Positions 1 through 10,382 are shown, counted from the stretch's first letter. The stretch: 64,000 nt of DNA from Anticarsia gemmatalis (GCF_050436995.1 NC_134775.1:3759124-3823123); one strand, 5' to 3'. The notes: generated by a model not told the origin, from the letters alone. Numbers and translations are program-made.

Positions 1-380
1 TCCGTATCTCCTCGTGGCTTAGTTAACAAAAGCCGCGCGGATCGATCTTTGAGGTTAAGCTATGCTTGCCGAGGTTGTTCTGTGGATGGGTGACCATCTT
101 ATACATATCGAGTTTCTCCGTGTTTCGGAAGGCACGTTAAATTGTGGGTCCCGGCTATCATTTTCGAAGATCTTTGACAGTCGTTAACAGTAGTCAGAAG
201 CTTGAAAGTCTGACAACCAGTCTTACCGAAGGGTATCGTGTTATTACCCAGGTATTGGGTTGTGGAGGTCAGATAGGCAGTCGCTCCATGTAAAACAATG
301 GTATCCAGCTGCATCCGGTGAGACTGGAAGCCGACTCCAACATAGTTTGGAACAAAGGCTAAGCCAATATATATATATAT
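1..380 (+). mobile_element. 5S rRNA-derived SINE (SINE3-like), copy 1
   Basis: The first ~105 bases resemble an insect 5S rRNA gene over its internal promoter: GGTTAAGC near 50-58 and GTGGATGGGTGACC near 82-95 (C-box region). A body follows with CGGAAGGCAC, GTCCCGGCTATC and CAGTCGTTAACAG, then a 3' part with GACTGGAAGCCGAC and an (AT)n stretch near 368-380. The copy at 29084-29308 shares 5S head and body. Such elements are transcribed by RNA polymerase III and moved by a partner LINE. The left edge may lie outside the window. Confidence 0.75.
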
Positions 381-420
381 CTCCTCATGTCCTATTACTC
401 AATGTTTTGGAAAACGTGAA
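381..420 (+). repeat. 0.6-kb array core, copy 1
   Basis: Plus-strand copy directly after the 5S SINE. It keeps GTC CTA TTA and GTT TTG GAA AAC GTG; the final ACT/ACG codon of other copies is AAT here. The 3' half (TTTCCCACG) is not recognisable. Confidence 0.6.
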
Positions 421-962
421 TCGTTCTATCTGTTGTCTAGACTGTAGGGTGAATTGACTAGAGTTACAAAAAGAAAGAAGTAGCCTTCTCTGGTCTCTGC
501 TTACCTCTATGTGAATAAAAATGATTTCATATATGTATGTATGGATGTACAAAAAAAACAGTTCTTTAAAAGTTTAAACTAACGTTTTAACTACAGCTGA
601 TATAAGTGAATTGTTTTTAATGTTTATTTTCTTAATTTGTTTTTTTTTTTACAGAAAATTTTACTTTTATACTTGAACCTCAGTTTACTTCAAGAGTAAG
701 GACGTTCGTACACAAGGCTACGCAAGTCTTCGATACTTAACGAATTCAGTCTTCAAGCAACTACAAATCTAAGCATGGGAGGAAAGTACGAATCCTAATG
801 GATTCTTCGTGTCGGAGATATGAGTCTTGGCCTAGCGTATGAACTTTAGCCTTTGGTTACTAGACAACGTAAAGGGATAAAGATAAAACGAGTGATTTAG
901 TTAATATAAATAGTTAAAACACAAAGACCTTTAAATAAAGGCCTCAGTGAACGGTGACCAAG
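421..962. other. AT-rich interval, no gene seen
   Basis: I see no coding region or RNA gene. The interval is probably the decayed spacer between array cores 1 and 2. Confidence 0.5.
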
Positions 963-1012
963 TCACGTTTTTCATAACAAACTGGACTAGGAAATCAGGA
1001 GAGAGCAGGAGT
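963..1012 (-). repeat. 0.6-kb array core, copy 2
   Basis: Minus-strand copy. On that strand it reads CTC CTG CTC TCT CCT GAT TTC CTA GTC and later AAA AAC GTG ACT, with no stop in the shared frame. It faces away from copy 3, 190 bp downstream. Confidence 0.7.
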
Positions 1013-1194
1013 AATGACAACAACGTATGCTATTAATATGTGCAATGAGAAAGCGGGGCCCCACAAACGTTCAATGTGTTCATGTAGTTCTGAAATACAC
1101 ACAACACACTCAACACGCACACTGAAAGCCCTATTTACTATCGTTTATATATATTAATTTATATTCCAGAATTCATGTTAACTACTCTAAGTAA

Positions 1195-1236
1195 CTCCTG
1201 ATTTTCTGGTGTTCAATGTTTTGAACAACGTGACTC
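1195..1236 (+). repeat. 0.6-kb array core, copy 3 (5' part)
   Basis: Plus-strand copy with CTG GTG TTC AAT GTT TTG and AAC AAC GTG ACT. The large TIR element at 1267-7715 splits it; its likely 3' remainder (TTTGTACCCACGG) is at 7731-7748. Confidence 0.65.
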
Positions 1237-1774
1237 ACACTAACATATGCTTATACATAGGGGTATCCCAACTAGCACACAAGCGCTATAACAAGCTGCA
1301 CAATGGCCGGTTAAAGGATTTTTATAACGGCTTTGGCTCCTTTAGTAAGAAGTATAGTGGTTCTATAAGCGGCTACAGATCTCTTGTAGCGTCAAATAGG
1401 CCCATACTGTCCAGCTTATAGCTCGATGTTGGATCTACAATGGATCTACAGTGGTCGTAAATAGTAATTATAATAGTGGCTGTACAGAGGTGGTTAGCGC
1501 CACGAGACTTCGAAAAAGTTCTTGTAGCGCGATTATACCACCTTCATCTTATTTTAGCGCTCCTGTATAACGGTAATAAATGTTAACGCTTTAAATTTGT
1601 AATATGGTCGGTTTATTATGGTGTAAACTAAATATATTTTATTAAAATGAATCATCAGTGACAAATGAGGAGACATTTATTTTTACGGATTGGATTATTA
1701 AAATAACAAGTAGTCTATCGCTTTTATTTCTTCGTGTACGTGATATGAAAGTGCGAGTTCCAGTTTGCTGTCAA

Positions 1775-2963
1775 TCTATACTTATAATAAATCTGTAGAG
1801 AGGTCAATTCTGTACATTGAATATATTTAAAAAAAAACCAATGGGGGATGTTTATTAACGGATACTGATACCGAATCTGCAATTTATAATTTTCTTTTCT
1901 GTCTGTCTGTCTGTCTGTCTGTCCTCCGTCTGTATGTGTCGCTATCACGTAAAAACTACCGGATAGAATGCACTGAAATTTGGTATATGCATAGAATAAG
2001 TAGTGGAGCAGTTTCTAGGATACTTTTTATAGCATAAAATTTCAAAGATTTTTAGAAAATTGAAAAAAATACGTAGAAATCGTTTGAACCTGCGTTTCCC
2101 TATAGAGACCATAGATGGCGTTACAATCCATTTCACAACATTCGCATAGTTAACGCGGCGCCTGCCGTATCGATACCTGTTGTTCGCACCAACCAATAGA
2201 TGGCGTTATAAACCGCAACAAAGCATGTTTTTTCTAATTAATTTATTTTGATGGCTTTATTGTAAAAAAATACCTTTGAAACATGCTATACATTTATAAG
2301 ATTTTTAAACATAAATGTTGTATGATATATTACACAAAAATGTTGGTTTACGTGGGTCCGGTGCGATCGGGATATCCTAGATGGCAAACCGAGTAATTTC
2401 GTTTGTTGTCGTTGTTCGCCGCAACTGACAGATGGCGTTGTTGTTCGAATCACATAATATTATTTTAATAACCAAATGAATTGGTTGCATTAAGGAAATA
2501 AATTGGATAGCTATGAAACAGACTATGTGGTTAGTTTTAAAAAATAAACAACGGATGATATAAGTATAAAAAATAATTACGGGTTACGCGGTTTCGGACG
2601 TATCATCGCAAGTATACATTATTACGCGTCTGAAGAGCTCCGGCGCAGATAGGACCTATAATAATATTCTGAATCCAGACGGGTAAGCAATGGTCAGTCT
2701 ATTACAAGGTATTATATTTTACACTGTAAACTGCTACGGATACAGACGAGAGCGGAAAAGAAGGTAACCACAGGAAATCAGGCCTGCCTGAGCCTGTGTC
2801 ACATTGTGTGCCTTTCGGGTCCCTTTCGTAAATAACCATTAGATGACAAAAGAGTTGTTAACATTTTTATGTGTAGGTGTATCGAGTGCTTCGCAATTCG
2901 AGTGCTCAAACGAATAAGCAACAGTACGAAATTCACGCGAGCGGAGCCGCACGGGTCAGCTAG
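1775..2963 (+). mobile_element. Non-autonomous Helitron (Lep1-related, long form), copy 1
   Basis: Starts TCTATACTTATAATAAATC and ends GGTCAGCTAG, sitting exactly between host A (1774) and T (2964). A 5' TC, a 3' CTRR (here CTAG) and A/T insertion are Helitron hallmarks. It contains a (CTGT)n microsatellite near 1901-1922 and no RepHel gene. It aligns along its length with the minus-strand copy at 16733-17910. Confidence 0.8.
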
Positions 2964-3503
2964 TATATAATATGTATATTATCGTCAATATTTTCATGCG
3001 CCCTCAAAATATTCAGTTTTAAATGCAAAAATTATATAGATATGTGGATTTGGAAATTATATTTTGAACATAAATAAGACTTTGAGGGTTACAGATAGTT
3101 TAATTAGGGTTATAGGTAACAAAAAATGATTTTAATTATGTTAACGTTACCAGGCTATAGATTTATATGATCTTCAAAAGATCGTAATAACCTCAAAAAA
3201 TATGTTTACCGAATGCTGTAATGGCGTCTCGATCAAGCAGCTCTCAGAGTTGGTTACTTCTGCTCTAGCGGCTTAAGCTGTACAAAGGCTCTAGTGTTTG
3301 CTGTTGTAGACTTCAAGGTTTTGCAGTTGTGGCATAGGAGTGCTTCAATATAATTGTTTTGGTCGCACACCAGCATTTTACTCGTACTTTTAGGGGTCAG
3401 TCGTTGAATATTAAAATAGTTTGAAAGTCAATTTATAGTATGATTCTTTGAAAACAGTTGACAGACTGAACCAACACTGCACCTATGTAAATATTATTAT
3501 GAT

Positions 3504-3746
3504 TGTAGCGGCTCGCTACATACCGCGACATCTACTGGGACCAGCGCGCAACCAACCACCACGTGCAGTGTGACTGACGTCACAAGTCCTAGATCGCGCT
3601 ATCGAAGTTTGCACTGCAACTGACTATATATACAAGTTCCCGACTACAACAGTCGGGCAGCCTAGGCCCACCAGGCACGATCACCTCGCCTGGTCGGAGG
3701 ATCCTCCCTTTGTGTTGGAGGAACATGATCACCTCGTTCCTCCACA
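3504..3746 (+). promoter_or_regulatory. 5' LTR of the TRIM
   Basis: TG...CA termini. A TATA box (TATATATA, 3625-3632) lies mid-LTR, so transcription should begin shortly after it. An inverted motif CCCGACTACAACAGTCGGG (near 3639-3657) lies just downstream. Confidence 0.85.
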
Positions 3747-3747
3747 G

Positions 3748-3765
3748 TGGTGACCCCGACGTGAT
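3748..3765 (+). other. Primer-binding site (tRNA-Trp)
   Basis: TGGTGACCCCGACGTGAT, one base after the 5' LTR, complements the CCA end of insect tRNA-Trp. It starts minus-strand DNA synthesis. Confidence 0.85.
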
Positions 3766-4241
3766 TGGAAGCAGCCTTTACGAAGATCAGACCAGCAGCA
3801 GCAAACCTTCGCACCCTCATCACTCCTCACTCCTACAGCAGCAGTCGTACAACTCCAGCCAGCATCTTCGGCCACACCAGGGCACTCCACGAACATGTCG
3901 CTCACGCACATGACTGGCATACCTTACGGCCTCAGCGGCATCCAACCTGGGCATCATCGTCACGCTACTCTGACGCACCCAGGGCACCGCAACGCTTCGT
4001 CTCGACTCACCGCAGACAACAAGCACCTCGCCCCGACTCACTGGGGACACTTCACCGCACACCGCACCTCTCCGACTCACTGGAGTTAGCGGCATACAGT
4101 TCCGAATCACTGGGACTTGCGGCATACAGTTCCGACTCACTGGGACTAGCAGCATACAGTTCCGACTCACCGGGACAAGCGGAATTCGAATTCCGACTCA
4201 CTGGAACTCATCAATGGCATGGCACTGGAGAGACTGACTGA
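3765..4241 (+). CDS. TRIM internal ORF, gag-start remnant with decapeptide repeats
   Basis: An open frame of 158 codons starts near the PBS; its first codon in this reading is TTG (3765), so true initiation is uncertain. The N-terminal part (MEAAFTKIRPAAANLRTL) looks like the start of a CsRn1-type Gag. The rest is Pro/Ser/His/Arg-rich, and residues ~100-137 are imperfect repeats of SDSLGLAAYS encoded by a 30-bp tandem repeat. There is no CCHC knuckle or protease motif. It may encode nothing functional and serve as packaging RNA. Open frames on the opposite strand here are shadows. Confidence 0.5.
   Translation: MEAAFTKIRPAAANLRTLITPHSYSSSRTTPASIFGHTRALHEHVAHAHDWHTLRPQRHPTWASSSRYSDAPRAPQRFVSTHRRQQAPRPDSLGTLHRTPHLSDSLELAAYSSESLGLAAYSSDSLGLAAYSSDSPGQAEFEFRLTGTHQWHGTGETD
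4060..4200 (+). repeat. 30-bp tandem repeat inside the TRIM
   Basis: About four copies of a unit containing CGGCATACAGTTCCGACTCA. The period is a multiple of three, so the decapeptide periodicity is kept. Confidence 0.8.
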
Positions 4242-4268
4242 CATGAAGAGAAGATCGACCTACGGTCT

Positions 4269-4280
4269 GAGGGGGAGTGA
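4269..4280 (+). other. Polypurine tract of the TRIM
   Basis: GAGGGGGAGTGA lies directly before the 3' LTR and is the expected plus-strand primer site. Confidence 0.75.
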
Positions 4281-4523
4281 TGTAGCGGCTCGCTACATAC
4301 CGCGACATCTACTGGGACCAGCGCGCAACCAACCACCACGTGCAGTGTGACTGACGTCACAAGTCCTAGATCGCGCTATCGAAGTTTGCACTGCAACTGA
4401 CTATATATACAAGTTCCCGACTACAACAGTCGGGCAGCCTAGGCCCACCAGGCACGATCACCTCGCCTGGTCGGAGGATCCTCCCTTTGTGTTGTAGGAA
4501 CATGATCACCTCGTTCCTCCACA
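4281..4523 (+). terminator. 3' LTR of the TRIM
   Basis: Same 243 bp as the 5' LTR with one visible substitution, followed by TSD TGAT. No AATAAA is obvious, so the cleavage signal is uncertain. Confidence 0.85.
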
Positions 4524-4584
4524 TGATAATAATTTTAAGCTTTAGTATAAAGGTATATTACTCGGTTATAGATGTATAGTTATA

Positions 4585-7145
4585 CAGGGTGTAAATGACA
4601 GCTAACCGAAAACTTTACTGGTAAGTTTGTGACACTGTATGCGCGAAATTTACTCCAACGATATTTCTCGGAAATGATTGGTTCCCGAGTTAGTCATTTT
4701 TGAGCGTTCAATGTATAGTGAACAACGCGATGTATCTCCGCGCATGCCTACGAGACTTCTGGCGGCGGCGGCGCGCTGAGCGACGACATGTCGCGACGCG
4801 TCGTAAGTACGTACGCGTACCACCACGTCTATGCGCTCACTAGTATGCAAGCCTATCATTAGATAACAATCTTTTGTATCGTTTATGGTATCGTAAGTAG
4901 GCCCGTATGTTACAATAGCTCATAGTAAAATCGTAAGTAGGTAGGTACCTACTTGGCTTACGTGAAATCAAACAATAATAGCAAAATGTAACCAATAATA
5001 AGAAAGTGCTAAAACCAATTGTTATCAATGTCTATCAACACGCAAATACCTGGTGTATGGCGAGAGTTTGAGTACCTTTGGATCCGGACGTACAGGTGCA
5101 GAGCACGCCGTGCACTTCCACGTGCTTCACCATACATAACACATCAACATTTCTTCCTATTTACGAACACAACTGCACTTCGAAAACAATAACAACAAAA
5201 ATAATAACAATAAAAACACTAACAACTCAAAACCAAAACAATAACAAGTAATAATAAACAACAGTTCACACACGACACGACGAATAGGACATAAAGCGAC
5301 AAATTATAAAAGGGGTTAAACAGAAGAGCTGCCTATTCACCCAGAAGAACAACAGGGAGCAACCGAAAGAACAGGCCGACAAGGATGGCTTCATCATGGT
5401 ACAGAAGAAGAAAAAGAAGCCGAACCAAAACAAGTGCGGCACTGGACCGACCGGACCGAATTTCTTGCTGCGTCCCGCTGTACCTGTGACGCCGCTGTAC
5501 GTATCCAGACTGCATTACTCTACAAAGGTTGAAGAGATTGTAGAGTACATACAGACGAAAACGAAGTGGACTTTGAGAGTTCAGAGGTTGGAATCACGTC
5601 ACAATGTGGGTTTTAATGCCTTCGTGGTGAGAGTGCCAACTGAGCATCTCACAAAGTTCATGGAGCCAGAATTTTGGCCGAAAGGTGTTGTTTTCCGGCG
5701 ATTCCGTGGCCGGATACCCGATACTGCGCGATACACGACGCCGACGCTGCACAATAGTAGTAATCGTGTATAATTATAAGTTATATTAACTATGTATGTA
5801 TTAGTATATTTATATTTTTAATTTGTAATTTGTTTATTGTATTTTCTATGGGCCTCAGTTGCCTGAAATAAATGAATAAATAAAAAAAAAAAAAAATAAA
5901 TAAAAATAACGAACGACACCGGTGAAGAGCTTCCGTCTTCCGCGAGCGAATTGCTCGAACTATCATTCAGTTCAAAGAGAGCCGCCAGCGCCTCTCCGCT
6001 CACTCGCGCCGCCCCTCGCCCGCGCCACCCGCTCCCTCCGCGCCGTCCGCGCGCGCGCCGCCGATTTGGTGACGAGCGACGAGTTAGGATCCCAGCGAGA
6101 GATTAGATTCAATAAAATATTGATGTGGCATTACTATTTTTACTTGTCACAGTTGTTACTGGTTGCATTGTAGTTTTATTCAAATACCAAATAACATTAC
6201 AAACATTATTGATGTAAGTTTAAAATACTTTGATATTTATAACATAAAATCAGCTTAAAGTAAATAAAATAAACACGAAACGTTTATTTAATTAAATCAT
6301 AAAAAATGTAGGTACATAACAATGATAACAATCAATATCCATTAATATTCTTATCAGAGAAACTAACTTATCATAATTCATAATCCCCGGAGAATTACTT
6401 AGCATCCATTTTGTCGCATCCCATCTATGTAACATCCACGCGCGGTCGCGGCGTCACGCGTCTCTACGGCCATCTTCTTTTCGAATCGCACCGCGCTTGT
6501 ATGAAGTATGAATGAGCGTGTAAATATCGAATAGAAATTTGCAAGAACAAATGGAACAAAGCGACAATACATGTTAAATTGTTTATTAGAGATTTTTATA
6601 GCGCTAAAGATTATCAATAGGATTTTTTGTCGTTCTGTATGTATTTGTACGTGTAATAATAAGATATCACACATTTTAAATCTTATGAATTTACCTTTTA
6701 TCGGAGAGCGGGATAATTATGTAATTTTCATTTTTAACATAGAACAAATACTAAGTAACGCTGCATACTAGTGAGTGTGAGGCTGACAGCTGTGTGCGTA
6801 ATCGTGTGTCTGTGTGGCGCGCGTAGGTACGCGGCGTGACGTCGACCGTCGCGGCCGGCCGCCGCCGGCGCGGTGTCGTTGGCCGCGCACAGCTGATAGC
6901 GAATTTATACGTTGTTTTAATCCATTGCTGTTTTTTGTGAAAAACAGTAATATGACGGATTTTTTTTCATATTCATGTTGCATTGTGTAGTATTAACGAA
7001 ATAATACCAAAAAAAAATAAAAAAAACGCATAAAAAATCGGAAAAATCAAGAAAAAACCGATGAAAATTTTCAACGCCATAAGCACCAGAATCGTGTCTA
7101 AAGTCATTTTTTTTTCGTTTTCGGTAGGCTGTCATTTACACCCTG
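4585..7145. mobile_element. 2.6-kb DNA transposon with CAGGGTG termini and long imperfect TIRs
   Basis: Left end CAGGGTGTAAATGACAGCTA, right end its imperfect inverse, with TATA on both sides (4581-4584, 7146-7149). The arms stay similar inward: GCATACTAGTGAG at ~6762-6775 matches the inverse of 4838-4852, and both arms have GC-rich blocks. I see no transposase, so it is non-autonomous. A LINE ORF1 remnant with poly(A) sits inside. The superfamily is not assigned. Confidence 0.65.
5285..5905 (+). pseudogene. LINE ORF1 fragment joined directly to a 3' UTR and poly(A)
   Basis: An open frame runs from a TAG near 5285 to 5773; from its first ATG (5396) it encodes 125 residues. A basic stretch (KKKKKPNQNK) precedes a compact domain ending EFWPKGVVFRRFRGR. 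That end resembles the ORF1 C-terminus of LINE-E at 62128-62225 (KLWPAGISFRKF), so this is ORF1 of a related LINE, an RNA-binding chaperone in that context. ORF2 is absent: after a short UTR with GGGCCTCAGTTGCCTGAAAT comes AATAAATGAATAAATA and an A-run (5883-5905). It could be an internal deletion or an ORF1-only non-autonomous subfamily. Opposite-strand ORFs are shadows. Confidence 0.6.
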
Positions 7146-7715
7146 TATAAGAGCGTTAGTTTATGCTATTAAAGCGCTTTAGGTGCTTTAACATAAGTCT
7201 GTAATCCCCATGGCTGTAAAAATGTTTCGAATGATACCTTATACATTTATTTTCCGTACAGAAGCCATATAAATATCTGATATAACGCTCAAGGCGCTAT
7301 TAAAGACCTACGCAACTCTTTTATAGATGAGTAATACACTAGCCCTAAAAAAATCTGTTATAGAACCTAAGGCATTACAAAAAGCTTAGTTACGCTCTTT
7401 AGCGCTATAAACGCAACGCATAACTCCGTTTAAACTCCTTTATCTCCTAAAGTCCCCTTATACATTTAACGGTGTTATAGAAGATTCCGTTAACTCAATT
7501 ATACTTCCCTAGGCTGTCTAGCGATGCAATTACATGCTCATATATCACTATAAGTCATTAGTTTCCTACTAAACGGCTACTGTCCCGCCTAGCTGTTAAA
7601 GGATTTTTTAAATAGCTAGCATACAACTTATAGAAAATTGTACAGCATTTGAACGACTTTTATGTAACTATCAGGCTGTATAACGACTGTATAAGCAGCT
7701 TGTGTGCTAGTTGGG

Positions 7716-8030
7716 ACGTGTGTCTACTATCTGCATTTGTACCCACGGCAAGTAACGCAAGTTTCGCCGTAGGCCCAAAGTGATTATTGTGTCTTCTTTC
7801 GGGAATCAGTTTGATTTTAAAGAATGTAACTATGTTAATTGAGGCTTAAATATTAAAGATGAAATAAAGATTTTCGTAGAACTACTAAAATATTTGAAAG
7901 TATTCGTTACATAGATACTTATAAAAAGCCAGACTACAGTTCATGTTACAACCCAGTATCCACGACGTTAGTCTTTAAGAAAAACATAAAACAATTAAAA
8001 AAATGCTGATGCTTTTATTTCTGACGGGTA
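7716..8030. other. Array spacer, no gene seen
   Basis: It contains the presumed remainder of core 3 (7731-7748, TTTGTACCCACGG) and then AT-rich sequence without a recognisable feature. Confidence 0.45.
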
Positions 8031-8088
8031 GTGAGCGAGTCACGTTTTTCATAACAACCGACACTAGGACATAAGCAATAGGCAGGAG
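8031..8088 (-). repeat. 0.6-kb array core, copy 4
   Basis: On the minus strand: CTC CTG CCT ATT GCT TAT GTC CTA GTG and ATG AAA AAC GTG ACT CGC TCA. No stop in the shared frame. Confidence 0.7.
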
Positions 8089-8278
8089 TTGTTTGTAAAC
8101 ATGTTAATGGCGAAAGGTGGGGCCCCACACCACTCGACATCGCTATAAATACATGTGTAGGAGGTTCACACTTTAATTACATATGCAATGCACGCACACT
8201 GCCGATGCAATTTATTTACTTAGTTTAACACACACAGGGGCCCCGGGTCCCCGCCTATAGAAGTACACCTCTTGTAAC

Positions 8279-8330
8279 ATTCTGTTGTCCTAGTGTTCAA
8301 TGTTTTGGAAAACGTGACATTGCCGTCTGC
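8279..8330 (+). repeat. 0.6-kb array core, copy 5
   Basis: Plus strand: GTC CTA GTG TTC AAT GTT TTG GAA AAC GTG ACA, one of the least-decayed 3' halves. A TAA follows the CTC TTG pair upstream, so this copy is not open. Confidence 0.7.
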
Positions 8331-8612
8331 CATTGAGATAGAGGTGCTTTTTGAAGTCAGTAATTTAAAAGAATAGTGTAGAGTATATGATATTTTATCG
8401 CATGTGTAGAATGTCTTATTTGCAAAAATCAAATTCATAATCGGATTATAAGTATTGTTAAGTTTTTAACAATGATTACTTTGTACTTCATTCGAGTATT
8501 CAAATAAATTATATCATTAAAAAAAAATACACAAGAATATTTATAATTTTTAAAAAGAAAATTGACATAAGACATTGAAAATTATTTATGTTTTTTTTTT
8601 CTACAAAATATT

Positions 8613-8710
8613 AGGTCGGGGAAAAAGTCTTTTCGCATTATAGTATGTATTAACTTATTGATTAACTTGTATCTTGCAAAATAACTAAGTAATGAAACAC
8701 ATGTATGTAA
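8613..8710 (+). mobile_element. Possible mariner-like element end (fragment)
   Basis: TTAGGTCGGGGAAAAAGTCT after a TA resembles the terminal repeat of cecropia-type mariner elements in moths. No transposase or second terminus is present; LINE-A begins about 100 bp further on and probably cut the element. Confidence 0.4.
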
Positions 8711-8725
8711 GTCATAATAATTAAC

Positions 8726-9302
8726 ATGACAGTCACTACTACTACTATTGACATAGTTGCACCCCAATTAGCTGTAGTATTTAACGCGTGTATTGATAGC
8801 GGTGTGTTTCCTGATCTAATGAAGTATAGTAAAGCGATACCATTATTCAAATCAGGCAGTACATCAGATCCCACTAACTTTAGACCTATTTCTGTGCTGC
8901 CAACATTCAGCAAAATTTTTGAAAAATTAATGTTTGATCAGTTGCTTTATTTCTTCAGTAAACACAAGTTATTACACAGCAAACAATTTGGTTTTACTAG
9001 GGTTCGCTCCACTATCGACGCCGGTGTTGAGCTTGTAAACCATATCTTTAACGCCTGGGAAAACTCACATGATGCTCTAGGCATATTCTGTGATTTATCC
9101 AAGGCGTTTGATTGTGTCCCGCATGAAACATTAATCAGAAAACTACGTCACTATGGTGTAAAAAATACGGCTCTGAATCTTCTTATCTCCTATTTAGATA
9201 ATAGGATTCAGAAAGTCGAAGTGAATGGCAAACGATCGGCGGGGTCGGTAGTCAAAATGGGGGTGCCACAAGGTTCAATACTTGGTCCTTTTTTATTTTT
9301 AA
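8726..9302 (+). pseudogene. LINE-A reverse transcriptase, N-terminal piece
   Basis: RT fingers and palm: FRPISVLPTFSKIFEKL (~52-68), the FCDLSKAFDCVPHE block with the first catalytic Asp (~130), and VPQGSILGP (~180). The frame then runs into Lep1. Without the insert it continues into the FADD-containing piece at 9562. It would have copied LINE RNA at a nicked target; this copy cannot, as it is truncated and split. The first ATG here is internal to the family protein. Confidence 0.8.
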
Positions 9303-9561
9303 CTAGCTGACCCGCGCAACTTCGCTTGCGTCACATAAGAGAATCATAATTTTCCCCGTTTTTGTAACATTTTTCACTGGTACTCTGCTCCTATTGGTCG
9401 TAGCGTGATGATATATAGCCTATAACCTTCCTCGATAAATGGGCTATCTAACACTGAAGAATTTTTCAAATCGGACCATTCCCGAGATTAGCGCGTTCAA
9501 ACAAACAAACAAACAAACAAACAAACAAACAAACTCTTCAGCTTTATAATATTAGTATAGA
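9303..9561 (-). mobile_element. Lep1 Helitron (short form) inside LINE-A
   Basis: The minus strand begins TCTATACTAATATTATAAAG and ends GGTCAGCTAG; host bases A (9302) and T (9562) flank it. An (AAAC)n tract of nine units lies at ~9494-9532. It interrupts the RT codons just after GPFLFL, and removing it makes GPFLFLIYIND contiguous in frame, a clean A|T insertion. Confidence 0.9.
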
Positions 9562-10382
9562 TTTACATTAATGATCTGCCTCATCTAGTTAAAAATAACC
9601 ACGAGATAGTACTATTCGCAGATGATACTTCACTCTTATTCAAACTAAAACGCCAACAAATCAATCTTGACGATGTGAATAGTGCTATCTCTAAAGTGGT
9701 ACATTGGTTTGACGTTAACAATCTGCTTTTAAACGAGCAAAAAACTAATATCAAACCAGTGAAAACTTTGATAAAGATTAAGGAAGATGAGCTGGACCTT
9801 GTGGACACAGCCAAATTTCTAGGTATAACAATAGACTCGAAATTACAGTGGGGACCACATATATCACAATTGTCGAATAGACTTAGTTCTGCAGCCTTTG
9901 CGGTTAGAAAAATTCGCCAACTCACTGACATTGAAACAGCTAGGTTAGTTTACTTCAGTTACTTCCATAGTGTCATGTCCTATGGAATTTTGCTCTGGGG
10001 TAACGCTGCCGACATCCAAACCATCTTTGTGCTGCAGAAGAGGGCTATTCGTGCAATTTATGAATTAGGCAGTAGACATTCACTAAGGGAAAAATTTAAG
10101 GAAATTAATATATTGACGGTGGCAGGTCAATATATTTATGAAAACCTAATTTATGTACACAAAAATATCGCACTTTTCAAGAAACATAGCGATATACATA
10201 ATATTAATACACGGAACAAAAATAAACTCGTCTAGGCTTCAAAAAATAAACAAATCCTTTAGAGGTCAATGTGTGCGTTTCTACAATAAAATCCCTAGCG
10301 AAATTCAAAATTTAAGTTTCAATTACTTTAAATTAGTGATTAAACGAAATTTATGCCTAAAAGGCTATTATACTGTTAAAGA
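9562..10382 (+). pseudogene. LINE-A reverse transcriptase, C-terminal piece
   Basis: It carries IVLFADDTSLLF (two catalytic Asp, near 9605-9640), LGITIDSKLQWGPHI and the thumb region (KRAIRAIYEL). A frameshift near 10220-10235 moves the C-terminus to another frame. It stops at LINE-B; the last codons (DYLDDNKAW) resume at 12371. Confidence 0.75.

Larger units (their letters stand above)
963..1266. repeat. Divergent array unit 1 (core 2 / core 3)
   Basis: Two cores in opposite orientation bound ~275 bp. The interior shares GGGGCCCCACA (near 1056), CACGCACACTG and ATTTACT with the unit at 8031-8330, so the two are copies of one unit and not chance inverted repeats. The interior here has a TATATATA run near 1146-1153. 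Confidence 0.6.
3504..4523 (+). mobile_element. Young TRIM-type LTR retrotransposon (Ty3/gypsy, tRNA-Trp primer)
   Basis: Two 243-bp LTRs (3504-3746, 4281-4523) differ at one position that I can see, near 3717 versus 4494. They begin TGTAGCGG, end CTCCACA, and are flanked by the 4-bp duplication TGAT (3500-3503, 4524-4527). The primer-binding site matches the 3' end of tRNA-Trp, typical of the CsRn1/Kabuki group of Ty3/gypsy. The internal region is only ~534 bp, with one short ORF and no protease, RT or integrase, so movement must depend on a relative. The near-identical LTRs and intact duplication indicate a recent insertion. Confidence 0.9.
1267..7715. mobile_element. Unclassified DNA transposon, 18-bp TIRs, host of nested insertions
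   Basis: The ends are inverted copies: CCCAACTAGCACACAAGC at 1267-1284, and its reverse complement ending at 7715. Inside each end the arms are rich in TATAAC/GCTATAA motifs for ~350-550 bp (1285-1640 and 7150-7690), like degenerate subterminal arrays. Removing the Helitron, the TRIM and the 2.6-kb TIR element leaves ~1.7 kb with no transposase, so this copy is non-autonomous. It splits array core 3. I see no convincing target-site duplication, so the superfamily is open. Confidence 0.6.
8031..8330. repeat. Divergent array unit 2 (core 4 / core 5)
   Basis: Same layout as 963-1266: outward-facing cores with GTGGGGCCCCACAC (8118-8131), CACGCACACTG and ATTTACTT between them. CTATAAATAC near 8144-8153 looks like a TATA box about 15 bases after the GC palindrome, which makes a small promoter plausible but unproven. 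Confidence 0.6.

Noticed and set aside
30..105. 5S rRNA gene
   Set aside because: Only part of the internal promoter region matches and SINE body follows; not a functional 5S gene.
3820..4170. 116-codon minus-strand ORF in the TRIM
   Set aside because: Shadow of the 30-bp repeat in the sense ORF.
9490..9535. CRISPR-like direct repeats (AAAC units)
   Set aside because: Simple microsatellite inside Lep1; no spacers, eukaryotic context.
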